Positions 16,924 through 25,243 of a stretch of 64,000 nucleotides of DNA are shown here, in pieces. Each line of letters begins with the position of its first letter. Position 1 is the stretch's first letter. The notes beneath the pieces were generated by a model. The model was not told the origin of the DNA. It did no database searches and saw only the letters and a program-made list of their open reading frames with translations. The position numbers and the translations under genes were made by a program. Source of the stretch: an uncultured Bacteroidales bacterium (lineage in GTDB: Bacteria; Bacteroidota; Bacteroidia; Bacteroidales; P3); NCBI GenBank assembly GCA_944321735.1, contig CALUMK010000002.1:1-64000 (forward strand). The letters run 5' to 3'.

Positions 16924-19665
16924 ATGTGCAAGTTCTTCTTTTTTGGCATGGCGGCCTGTTTGCTGTTATTGGCAGCAGGCTGTTCTACCAAAAAGAATAC
17001 GTTTCTGAGCCGAAACTTTCATAATCTGACCTCTTACTACAACGTTTATTGGAACGGGAAGGAAACCTTGCTCGATGCCGATTATCTGCTGCAAGATCAG
17101 TCTGTGGACAATTACTTCAACGTGATTCCGGTTTTCAAGTACGGGAATCCGGCAGATACGTCCCTGATAGCCGAGCAGACTAAAAGGATGATAGAGAAGG
17201 CTTTAATTACTATTAAGAAGCATTCGATTTCCATTCGGGGCAAGGAATACGTCAAGACGATAGATGATGCCTATATCCTGTTGGGCAAGGGGTTCTTTTA
17301 TCAGCAAGACTATTCCAAAGCCCGTTCCGTTTTCAATTTCGTGTTGTCCGAATACCCTAAGAATCCGGAAAGGTTCGAGGCGATGTTGTGGATTGCCAGA
17401 ACCTATATGCGTGAAGGCGAGTACGGCATGGCCTCTTCGTTTATCAGTCAAGTGGAAGCTCAGCCCCAGTCTTCGTTGATGAAAGAGACATTTCGCGATT
17501 TGCCTCTGGTTCAGGCTCAGTTCAATATCCAGCAGGAGAAGTACAAGGAGGCTATTCCTTTTTTGCAGCAAGGGTTGCAACGGGCCAAGGATGTGGATAT
17601 GAAGTCGCGGATTATCTTCATTCTAGGGCAGATTGCACAGAATGACGGGGATAAGGCAAAGGCTGTTAACTATTATCGGGAATGTTTGAAGCTGAATCCT
17701 CCTTTGGATTTGGTTTTCAACGCCCGGCTGAATATTGTATTGTGTTCGGAAGGTAATTCCGTGGCCATGCATGATGTGCTGAAGGATTTGCAGAAGATGT
17801 TGAAAGATCCCAAGAATGCGGCTTATTTCGGGCGTATCTATTACGTGATGGGAGAGATGGCATTCCGCCAAGGCCGGGAAGAGGATGCTGTAAGGTATAT
17901 GGATCAGTCTATTGCGGCGAGTCAGGGGGATCCGGCTAGGACATTGTTGGCCGCCAAACGTTTGTCTGCCTATTTTTATGGCAAGAAAGAGTATATCCGT
18001 TCACAGCAGTATTATGCGGCGGCGGCCGAGGTGGTGGAAATGGATGATCCTGACTACTATACGATTGTAAGCAGAGCCAAAAATCTGGAAGATTTGACGG
18101 GCTATTATACCCAGCTGACAGAAGCGGACACCCTGCGGATAGTGGGTCGGATGGATGAGAAAGATCAGAAGAAGTACGCGGAGCGTAAGGCCAAGGAATA
18201 CCAAAAGGCGCAAGAAGCAGCTCGTTTGGCTCGGGAGCAATCAGGCGGCACGGACATGTCCACTCCGGGGCGTTCCAATTGGTATTTTTACAATGCGCAG
18301 ACCAAGAATGCCGGTTTGGCTGAATTTAATCGTTTATGGGGGCGCAGGACATTGGAAGACTTATGGTTTCTGTCCGCCAAGCCGGCGGCGGCCATGCTTC
18401 GTCCTCCATCGCAAACGGGGGATGACGAGGAAGTGGCAGAAGCTCCCAAGATTATCACGCAGGCGAATCCTGAGTATTATTTGCAGAATCTGCCTACTAC
18501 GGATAGCGCATTCGCTCGTTTGGATTCCATCATTGAGCCGGCGCTGTATCATGTGGGCATGGTGTATTCGGATCAGTTGAGCGAGAATGAGGAAGGAAAG
18601 AAATACCTGGTTCGTTTGATTGAGGAATTCCCCGCATCGGATTATATTCCATCGGCTTGCGAGACACTTTGCAAGATTTTTCATCAAGAGGGGGATTTGG
18701 TTAATTACCAGAAGTATTCCGGTATCCTGGCAAGCCGGTATGCTGGGACGATTCAGGATCAGCGTGTGAATAATCCAAATTATTACAAGGATTTGGAGGC
18801 AAATTCCCAGACGGTGGAGTCTTTGTACACGCAGGCGTATAATTGCTTTTTAAGAAATGATTTTCAGGGAGTTTTGGCTATTGTGAACCAAGTAGAGGAA
18901 GAATTTCCCATTAATACTTTTCAGGAGCAGTTGTCCTTTTTGAAAACAATGGCGACCGCTCATGTGAAAGGGTATAACGATATGATTCCGATGGCAGATA
19001 ATTTCATGAAATCCTACCCGGAAAGTGAGCTGAAATCGCGGATGCAGTCTGCATACGATCGGGCTCAGTCGGATTTGAAAAAGAATATCCTGTTTCCCGA
19101 TTCCGATCCGGTACTGCCGGAGGACATGCCATTGCCTCAATCTTCAAGCGAGTCCTCGTTGGCAGAAGGTTCGGGAAAGACGGACGGCTCTGTCTCGGAG
19201 GCTGGGACCGGTCCTTCGGACGAGGGGGAAGCTTCTGTTGTGGCGGATGCATCTCTGGTAGTACAGGATACGATGCCCTCAGAACCCGTTCATGTGGAAT
19301 ATGTACTGCCGAAAAGCGCGGAAAAGCATAGTATTATTATGGTTTGCGACCCCGAGGAGCGGGAACCGGATGTAATGCTTTTGCGCGTGGCAGAGTTTAA
19401 CAAGCGGCATTACGGTCAAACGGATTTATCGGTAGAAACTGTGCAGGCTGGCGAGAGGTATATGGTCGTTGTCTCTTCGTTCCCGGTTTTGCGTGGGGCA
19501 ACGAATTATCTGAATATGATAAAGTCGGATGATTATGTTTTAGGCACATTGGAATACAAATTGCTTTTCCTGGCCAATGAGGCCAATGTGGAATTGTTGA
19601 AGGAGTATGGGGATTACGAAGGGTACGATGCTTATTACAAGGAAACTTATAATGTGAAGGATTAG
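16924..19665 (+). CDS. porW: T9SS accessory lipoprotein PorW/SprE, TPR-rich
   Basis: 913 residues. The start at 16924 gives a compact lipoprotein signal, MCKFFFFGMAACLLLLAAGC, with the lipobox LAAGC; upstream in-frame codons overlap the previous gene and would not. The mature N-terminus CSTKKNTFLSRNFHNLTSYY, followed by NVYWNGKE, is the signature of the SprE/PorW family. Tetratricopeptide repeats run from about 110 to 400 and again near 560-720. The C-terminal part has a Ser/Glu-rich linker followed by a compact domain (about 820-913). Family knowledge: PorW links the GldK/PorN ring and the outer-membrane translocon and is needed for T9SS secretion in Porphyromonas and for gliding in Flavobacterium. 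The other core genes are 35 kb away at 54681-60529, which is usual for this gene. Confidence 0.9.
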   Translation: MCKFFFFGMAACLLLLAAGCSTKKNTFLSRNFHNLTSYYNVYWNGKETLLDADYLLQDQSVDNYFNVIPVFKYGNPADTSLIAEQTKRMIEKALITIKKHSISIRGKEYVKTIDDAYILLGKGFFYQQDYSKARSVFNFVLSEYPKNPERFEAMLWIARTYMREGEYGMASSFISQVEAQPQSSLMKETFRDLPLVQAQFNIQQEKYKEAIPFLQQGLQRAKDVDMKSRIIFILGQIAQNDGDKAKAVNYYRECLKLNPPLDLVFNARLNIVLCSEGNSVAMHDVLKDLQKMLKDPKNAAYFGRIYYVMGEMAFRQGREEDAVRYMDQSIAASQGDPARTLLAAKRLSAYFYGKKEYIRSQQYYAAAAEVVEMDDPDYYTIVSRAKNLEDLTGYYTQLTEADTLRIVGRMDEKDQKKYAERKAKEYQKAQEAARLAREQSGGTDMSTPGRSNWYFYNAQTKNAGLAEFNRLWGRRTLEDLWFLSAKPAAAMLRPPSQTGDDEEVAEAPKIITQANPEYYLQNLPTTDSAFARLDSIIEPALYHVGMVYSDQLSENEEGKKYLVRLIEEFPASDYIPSACETLCKIFHQEGDLVNYQKYSGILASRYAGTIQDQRVNNPNYYKDLEANSQTVESLYTQAYNCFLRNDFQGVLAIVNQVEEEFPINTFQEQLSFLKTMATAHVKGYNDMIPMADNFMKSYPESELKSRMQSAYDRAQSDLKKNILFPDSDPVLPEDMPLPQSSSESSLAEGSGKTDGSVSEAGTGPSDEGEASVVADASLVVQDTMPSEPVHVEYVLPKSAEKHSIIMVCDPEEREPDVMLLRVAEFNKRHYGQTDLSVETVQAGERYMVVVSSFPVLRGATNYLNMIKSDDYVLGTLEYKLLFLANEANVELLKEYGDYEGYDAYYKETYNVKD

Positions 19666-19733
19666 GCCTGTGTGCACGTCTTGCTGGGGAATGTAGGGAA
19701 GAAAAGCGAGGAATGGCAATGGGAAGAGAGAAA

Positions 19734-22700
19734 ATGGAAGAGAAAAAATTGTTTTTATTGGATGCGATGGCTTTGATTTACAGGGCATATTTTGCTCTGA
19801 ACAAGAATCCCCGCATCACCTCCAAGGGCGTGAACACTTCGGCGTTCCTGGGGTTCGCCAATGCTTTGCTCGATTTGTTGAAGAAAGAGAAGCCCACCCA
19901 TCTTGGGGTGGCTTTCGATACGATGGCTCCTACGGCCCGGCATCTGGAGTTTACTGATTACAAGGCAAACCGGGAGAAGATGCCCGAAGACATCTCGGTG
20001 GCCATTCCTTATATCAAGAGGCTCTTGCAGGCTTTGAATATCCCGATTCTGTATGCGGAGGGCTATGAGGCCGATGATGTGATTGGAACGCTGAGCAAGA
20101 AGGCGGAAAAAGAGGGTTTCAAGGTCTATATGGTGACTCCTGACAAGGATTTCGGGCAATTAGTGGATGAGAATGTGTTGATCTATAAGCCGTCCCGTTC
20201 AGGAAACGGGGTGGAAATCATGGGCGTTGCCGAGGTCTGCGCCAAATTCGGCATCGAGCATCCTTGGCAGGTCATCGATATGTTAGGGTTGTGGGGGGAC
20301 GCATCGGACAATATTCCGGGAGTGCCCGGAGTGGGGGAAGTGACGGCTCGCAAGCTGCTGGCCCGCTTCGGCTCGATGGAGAACCTGTTGGAACATGTGG
20401 ACGAGGTGGAGAACGAGAAGCTGCGCGAGAAGATTCGTCAGAACGCGGCCCAGGCGAGGGAGTCTAAGATGCTGGCTACGATTATCTTGGATGCTCCGGT
20501 TCCATTCGACGAGGAAGGTTTGCGTTTGTCTGCCCCGGATATCAAAGCCGTATCGGAACTTTTAGATGAATTGGAGATGCGTTCGTTTGCTGGCCGCCTG
20601 TTGTCCTATTATCGGCTGGAAGCCCCCTTGAGCCAGCAGACAGAAGCGAAGCCAGCAGCAAAGACGGGCAGGAAAAAAGCGGAGGTTCAGGATACAACCT
20701 TGGATATGTTTTCCGAGGAGGCGATGATAGAGGAGAAGCCTTTTGTTTGTCTGGATTTGAATGGGGTGGAATATTGGAAGGACGAAGCCGGGTTGAAGGC
20801 GGGATTGGAAGACCTTTCGAAGATGTTGGAAGAAGGGGCTGACGAGGGTGGAAAGCCGCGTATGGTGGCCGGTTTTTACCTGATGCCGGTCTCGGCAGCT
20901 TCGATACGGCATTCGGCCATCGCCTGCATGGCGTTTTGCGTTTTGGAAAATGCGGCAGAGCCTGTTGTGGGGGAAAATTCGGAAACTGCGGGGATGGGAG
21001 AAAAGGTGGTGTCTGCGGCTAAGGTTCGTTTGTGGGCCTATTATATTCCGTCCTGTTTTGCCGGAGCGAGGCCGGAAACGGCTTCGGATGCTCGTTTGGA
21101 CGAAGCGGGCAGATTCCCGTTGACTTCCGATGAAAAGGAAGTGTTGGCTGCGTTTTTGAGCCGGCATGCCGGAAGCCGGAATTTGGTCTGCCATGATTTG
21201 AAGAACCAGATGCATCTGCTGGCGAACCAAGGAATCGAATTGGAATTGCAGGCATTCGACATCATGTTAGCGCATTACCTGATGGATCCGGAAGGCAGCC
21301 ACGATTTGATGCGCATGACCCGTAATTACCTGCCTTTCTCCTATCAGGATGCGCCTGAGCCGGAACTTTTATCCGCCTTGACGGCATCTTCTGCCGGTTT
21401 ATTGGAAACAGAGGCTCTCTGGGCCGACCCGGAGAATCCGTTGCGGAGCGAGGCCGTCCGGTATTCGTTGCAGAATGCCAAGGTGGCGTGCCTGTTGCAG
21501 GAATGTTTCAAGCCGGAATTAGAGCGTGTGGAGGCAGGGGGCTTGTTCTGGAATGTGGAGATTCCCTTATCGCGGGTGCTGTGCCGGATGGAGCGCGTGG
21601 GGGTCAAAATCGATACGGGACGGCTGAAACAATACGGGGATGCCCTTCAGGCTCAGATAAGCCAGGTGGAGAATGAAATATACGGTTTGGCAGGGGAAAA
21701 GTTCAATATCGCTTCCCCCAAGCAGTTGGGAGAAGTGCTGTTCGAGAAATTGCAGATTACAGACAAGCCCAAGCATACGCGGACCAAGCAGTTCAGCACG
21801 GCCGAGGATGTGTTGCAAAAGCTGACTCACAAGCATCCGATTGTGGAGAAGGTGCTTTTTTACCGCAGCTTGACCAAATTGAAATCCACCTATGTGGATG
21901 CGCTGCCTCTGCTGATAGACCCTTGGACGGGTAAGATACATACTACCTACAATCAGGCGGTGACGGCTACCGGGCGTTTGAGTTCGCAGAACCCGAATTT
22001 GCAGAATATCCCGGTTCGGACCGATTTGGGTCGGGAAATCCGCAAATGCTTTGTTCCGGAACAGGAAGGCGAGAGCTTGCTTTCGGCCGATTATTCGCAG
22101 ATAGAATTGCGGATTATCGCCCATCTGAGCGAGGACAAGACCATGTTGCAGGATTTCGGCAAGCATAAGGACGTGCATACGGCCACGGCGGCCAATGTCT
22201 TTGGCGTGAAGCCGGAGGAAGTGACGCCGGCCATGCGCCGTCAGGCCAAGACGGTCAATTTCGGCATCATCTACGGCATCTCGGCTTTCGGGCTTGCCGA
22301 ACGGCTTCAGATTCCGCGCAAGGAGGCGGCGGATTTGATTGAGAGGTACTACCGGAATTACGGCCAGCTGAAGGCCTATATGGAAAAGGTGGTGGCCGAT
22401 GCCAAGGAAAAAGGTTATGTGGAGACCTTGCTGCACCGTCGGCGTTACCTGAAGGATATCAATTCGGGCAATGCTGTGGTTCGGGCTTACGCCGAGCGCA
22501 ATGCGGTGAACGCCCCGGTGCAGGGGTCGAGTGCGGATATGATCAAATTGGCCATGATTGCCATCGACCGGCGGATCCGTCAGGAGAAGATGGCTTCGCG
22601 GATGATTCTGCAAGTGCATGACGAACTGGTTTTCAACGTGCCGGGTTCGGAAGTGGAAAGACTGGCGGCTTTGGTGGAAAAAGAGATGAAGGAGGCTTTG

Positions 22701-22763
22701 CCGATGCGGGTGCCGGTGGAGGTGGAGGTGTGTGCGGCGTCCAATTGGCTCGATGCCCATTAG
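19734..22763 (+). CDS. polA: DNA polymerase I, proofreading site apparently lost
   Basis: 1009 residues from the ATG at 19734, which is preceded by GGAAGAG; an in-frame ATG at 19713 is also possible. Residues 1-290 are the 5'-3' exonuclease (LLDAMALIYRAYFAL, YEADDVIGTL, TPDKDFGQLV, DNIPGVPGVGEVTA). The polymerase domain is intact: LLSADYSQIELRI with Asp786, RRQAKTVNFGIIYGIS, and HDELVF with Asp963. The middle 3'-5' exonuclease domain is present but its metal ligands are not visible. There is no FDTET motif, the GQNLKYD segment reads CHDLKNQ, and the GEDADVT segment reads LQNAKVA. A long linker rich in Ala and Glu replaces the first motif. It fills Okazaki gaps and acts in repair. Last gene of the udk-porW run; its stop codon abuts a REP-like repeat. 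Confidence 0.95.
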   Translation: MEEKKLFLLDAMALIYRAYFALNKNPRITSKGVNTSAFLGFANALLDLLKKEKPTHLGVAFDTMAPTARHLEFTDYKANREKMPEDISVAIPYIKRLLQALNIPILYAEGYEADDVIGTLSKKAEKEGFKVYMVTPDKDFGQLVDENVLIYKPSRSGNGVEIMGVAEVCAKFGIEHPWQVIDMLGLWGDASDNIPGVPGVGEVTARKLLARFGSMENLLEHVDEVENEKLREKIRQNAAQARESKMLATIILDAPVPFDEEGLRLSAPDIKAVSELLDELEMRSFAGRLLSYYRLEAPLSQQTEAKPAAKTGRKKAEVQDTTLDMFSEEAMIEEKPFVCLDLNGVEYWKDEAGLKAGLEDLSKMLEEGADEGGKPRMVAGFYLMPVSAASIRHSAIACMAFCVLENAAEPVVGENSETAGMGEKVVSAAKVRLWAYYIPSCFAGARPETASDARLDEAGRFPLTSDEKEVLAAFLSRHAGSRNLVCHDLKNQMHLLANQGIELELQAFDIMLAHYLMDPEGSHDLMRMTRNYLPFSYQDAPEPELLSALTASSAGLLETEALWADPENPLRSEAVRYSLQNAKVACLLQECFKPELERVEAGGLFWNVEIPLSRVLCRMERVGVKIDTGRLKQYGDALQAQISQVENEIYGLAGEKFNIASPKQLGEVLFEKLQITDKPKHTRTKQFSTAEDVLQKLTHKHPIVEKVLFYRSLTKLKSTYVDALPLLIDPWTGKIHTTYNQAVTATGRLSSQNPNLQNIPVRTDLGREIRKCFVPEQEGESLLSADYSQIELRIIAHLSEDKTMLQDFGKHKDVHTATAANVFGVKPEEVTPAMRRQAKTVNFGIIYGISAFGLAERLQIPRKEAADLIERYYRNYGQLKAYMEKVVADAKEKGYVETLLHRRRYLKDINSGNAVVRAYAERNAVNAPVQGSSADMIKLAMIAIDRRIRQEKMASRMILQVHDELVFNVPGSEVERLAALVEKEMKEALPMRVPVEVEVCAASNWLDAH

Positions 22764-22886
22764 CGGCGTGTGATAATGGGCGATCTGCGGCGTTGCCTTC
22801 GGGATTCGGACTCGGTCACGTACTAGAGTACGCTCCCTCGTCCTCACCCTTGGCGGCCTTGCATCTCGCCCATTCTGACACGCCGC
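22763..22886. repeat. REP-like palindromic repeat, copy 1, at the polA stop codon
   Basis: 124 bases bounded by GCGGCGTGTGATAATGGGCG and its near inverted complement ending TCTGACACGCCGC (22874-22886). The centre holds the perfect palindrome CGTACTAGAGTACG. Its reverse complement carries the same landmarks in the same order as the copies at 42636 and 41155: GGCAAGATGCAAGGC-like, GGGAGCNTACT, GTATGTGACCGA-like and AACGCNGCAGATNGCC. The first base is the last base of the polA stop codon, so it may act as a terminator or mRNA end structure. Confidence 0.75.
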
Positions 22887-23005
22887 TCCGGCGCGCAAGG
22901 AGGGTCGGGGAATTCGGATGCTGTCCGTTGCGATGTTGTGGAGGATGCTCGTTCTGACACGTCGCCCCGGCGCGAGGAGGGAGGACGGGCGAGTCGGCTG
23001 CCGTT
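22871..23005. repeat. Direct duplication of the repeat edge
   Basis: A segment beginning TTCTGACACG and running through CCGGCGCG, AGGAGGG and a GTCGG occurs at about 22873 and again, diverged, at about 22952, a period of 79 bases. It overlaps the end of the REP-like copy and fills the rest of the gap before the PASTA gene. Confidence 0.5.
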
Positions 23006-23065
23006 GATTTGAAGCCTCGGATTGCGTGTAAAATGTGAGATAGAATAAAACTTAAAACAAGAACG

Positions 23066-23734
23066 ATGAGTTTCTTTTCGTATATGAGAACGGCCGATTT
23101 CTGGAAACAGATAGGCTTGATTATCGTGGCCGGTGTTTTGGTGGTGACGATAGTGATGTGGTCGCTCAAACTGTTCACCCGCCATGGGGAAGAAATAAAA
23201 GTGACCGATATCCGGGGCATGAAGATGGATCAGCTGGCTCCTTATACCGAGGAGTTCGGCTTCCAGTTCGTGGTCCGGGATTCGGTTTACAGTCCGGAAA
23301 TCGAGGCCGGGACCATCATCTCCCAGTCTCCGCTGCCGGGTTCGGTAGTGAAACGGGACCGCACCTTTTATTTGGTGGTGGCCGCTGCCTTGCCGCCTTC
23401 GGTACAGATGCCCAACTTGGTGGACCTTTCGATTCGTCAGGCGGCTTCGCTGTTGGAAACCTACGGGCTACAGGTCGGACAGCAGATTCCGGTGCCTTCG
23501 ATTGCCCACGGGGCGGTTATCCGTCAGTTGTACCAAGGCGAGGAGATAGAGCCGGGCACGCTGATTCGCCGGGGCGAGCTGATTGATTTGGAAGTGGGCG
23601 ATGGCGGCGGAGAACAGCCTGTAATCCAAGATAGTACCTTGGTGGATTCATTGTCTATGGATGCCGAATATATGGAAGAACCGATGCTGATAGAAGAAAG
23701 CGCGGAACCGGATTGGGCGGTTGAAGAACGTTGA
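23066..23734 (+). CDS. PASTA domain membrane protein
   Basis: 222 residues. One membrane span near residues 15-38 (IGLIIVAGVLVVTIVMW) leaves a short cytosolic N-terminus and a periplasmic remainder. Two to three PASTA units follow at about 45-200: VTDIRGMKMDQLAPY, VQMPNLVDLSIRQAASLLET and VIRQLYQGEEIEPGTLIRRG. PASTA modules bind peptidoglycan or lipid II-like muropeptides in other proteins, though here there is no kinase or penicillin-binding domain. The acidic tail (AEYMEEPMLIEESAEPDW) is not part of the PASTA fold. In Bacteroidetes this stand-alone PASTA gene usually sits just before an RluD-type pseudouridine synthase, and that is the arrangement here. I infer a cell-envelope role, details unknown. 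Confidence 0.85.
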   Translation: MSFFSYMRTADFWKQIGLIIVAGVLVVTIVMWSLKLFTRHGEEIKVTDIRGMKMDQLAPYTEEFGFQFVVRDSVYSPEIEAGTIISQSPLPGSVVKRDRTFYLVVAAALPPSVQMPNLVDLSIRQAASLLETYGLQVGQQIPVPSIAHGAVIRQLYQGEEIEPGTLIRRGELIDLEVGDGGGEQPVIQDSTLVDSLSMDAEYMEEPMLIEESAEPDWAVEER

Positions 23735-23835
23735 TGGGCAAAAAAAATGCCTTTCAGCGCATTTCTGAGGAAGTTGAGATAGAGCGAAAAAGGAATTTGG
23801 GATTCGGCCGGGGCTGGATTTTGGCGGATTCCTGA
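23734..23835 (+). CDS. Possible 33-residue small protein overlapping the PASTA stop codon
   Basis: The sequence TGATG joins the stop of the PASTA gene to a new ATG, and the frame continues for 33 codons (MGKKNAFQRISEEVEIERKR, then NLGFGRGWILADS) before TGA. Stop-start overlap favours coupled translation. It has a basic start and no membrane segment. There is no recognised family and no independent evidence that it is expressed. It ends 14 bases before the rluD start. Confidence 0.3.
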   Translation: MGKKNAFQRISEEVEIERKRNLGFGRGWILADS

Positions 23836-23849
23836 AATCAGAAACAAGA

Positions 23850-25145
23850 ATGAAGAAAACAGAAAATAGATGGCCGGAAAGCGAAGAAGCACAGGACGGC
23901 ATTACGCAGGAGGCTGAAAAGAACGGAGACGGATTTCCCTTGGCTTCGGGGTTAGGGGAAGAAAGGCTTGCGGGCGATGCCGAGGAGCAGAGTGTGGATG
24001 ACGATGTATGGGAAAACGATGACAATAAGAATGGAAATGAATCTGTTGCGGTAGGCATTGGGGCGGAGGAAGACGAGCCGGAAGACGACGAGGAAGCCCA
24101 AGGACTGTACGAGCATTTCAGCGTCAAGGCCGACCCGGGGCAAGCCCCTTTGCGTCTGGACAAGTTCCTGGTGGATCGTTTGCAGAAAACGGCCCGGAAC
24201 CGGATTCAGAACGCGGCCAAGGCAGGCAATATCTTAGTCAACGGCAAGGCGGAGAAGTCCAATTATAAAGTGAAGCCGGGCGATGTGGTGAGCTTGGTGC
24301 TGCCCAATCCGCCCCAGCATGTGGAACTGGCACCGGAAAACATTCCAATCAAGGTGGTCTATGAGGACGAGGATGTCTTGGTGGTGGACAAGGACCCCGG
24401 CATGGTGGTTCATCCGGGTTTCGGTAACTTCACCGGCACTTTGGTCAACGCCTTGATGTACCATCTGAAAGGCGAAAAGCCTTATTTGGTACACCGGATT
24501 GACAAGGACACTTCCGGCTTGCTGCTCGTGGCCAAGACCGAGGAAGCCCAGACCTATCTGGCGCGGCAGTTCTTCGACCATAGCACCGAGCGTTGCTACC
24601 GGGCTTTGGTCTGGGGCAATTTCAGCGAGGACGAAGGCACGATAGAAGGCAATATCGCCCGGAGCGTGCAGGACCGCAAGGTGATGGCTGTCTATCCGGA
24701 AGGGGACAAAGGGAAACATGCGGTGACCCACTACAAGGTGCGGGAGCGTTTCGGCTATGTGACTTTGGTGGACTGTGTTCTGGAGACCGGTCGGACGCAT
24801 CAGATCCGTTGCCACATGAAGTATATCAAGCATCCGTTGTTCAACGATGCCACCTACGGGGGCGACCGGATTCTGAAAGGGACCACTTTTACCAAGTACA
24901 AGCAGTTTGTGGAGAACTGTTTCGCGCTGCTGCCTCGCCAGGCCTTGCATGCAGCCACCTTGGGCTTCGACCATCCCCGCACGCATAAGCGGATGCATTT
25001 CGAAAGCCCGATGCCGGCGGACATGGAGGCCGTCCTGGAAAAATGGCGGACGTACAGCAAGAGCCGGGAATTCGTGGAAGAAGACCCGGAACTGACCCCC
25101 AAGGAACTCCGGGAAAAGGAAAAACTGATGAACTTGAAGAAGTAG
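23850..25145 (+). CDS. rluD: 23S rRNA pseudouridine synthase, RluD type, with acidic N-terminal extension
   Basis: 431 residues. Residues about 1-88 are a strongly acidic, low-complexity extension (for example DDDVWENDDNKNGNE and EDEPEDDEEAQ) not found in the usual 320-350 residue enzymes. The conserved protein starts at YEHFSVKADPGQAPLRLDKF with an S4 RNA-binding domain (about 95-160), followed by the catalytic domain. The motif HRIDKDTSGLLLVAK holds the catalytic aspartate (Asp218), and RTHQIRCHMKYIKHPLFND is also present. Family knowledge: RluD isomerises uridines in helix 69 of 23S rRNA and aids 50S maturation. Which sites this enzyme modifies cannot be told from sequence alone. It follows the PASTA gene, a common Bacteroidetes pairing. 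Confidence 0.9.
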   Translation: MKKTENRWPESEEAQDGITQEAEKNGDGFPLASGLGEERLAGDAEEQSVDDDVWENDDNKNGNESVAVGIGAEEDEPEDDEEAQGLYEHFSVKADPGQAPLRLDKFLVDRLQKTARNRIQNAAKAGNILVNGKAEKSNYKVKPGDVVSLVLPNPPQHVELAPENIPIKVVYEDEDVLVVDKDPGMVVHPGFGNFTGTLVNALMYHLKGEKPYLVHRIDKDTSGLLLVAKTEEAQTYLARQFFDHSTERCYRALVWGNFSEDEGTIEGNIARSVQDRKVMAVYPEGDKGKHAVTHYKVRERFGYVTLVDCVLETGRTHQIRCHMKYIKHPLFNDATYGGDRILKGTTFTKYKQFVENCFALLPRQALHAATLGFDHPRTHKRMHFESPMPADMEAVLEKWRTYSKSREFVEEDPELTPKELREKEKLMNLKK

Positions 25146-25172
25146 GCATGGCCTCGGCCTATCTGTGTATGG

Positions 25173-25203
25173 TTTCGTGAGTCATGCAGATCAGCTATCT
25201 TAG
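25173..25203 (+). promoter_or_regulatory. Promoter of the amidase-like secreted protein gene
   Basis: TTTC, a 19-base spacer and TATCTTAG fit the TTTG / TAnnTTTG pattern with one mismatch in each box. It lies 40 bases before the ATG at 25244 and downstream of the ATG-like codon at 25184, so it supports the later start. Confidence 0.45.
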
Positions 25204-25243
25204 CGCGACAAAGGAAAACAAGAGTGGAATAAAGATAAACATC

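Noticed and set aside
22763-23005. Possible CRISPR array between polA and the PASTA gene
   Set aside because: The repeats are palindromic and adjoining, without regular spacers, and no cas gene is present.
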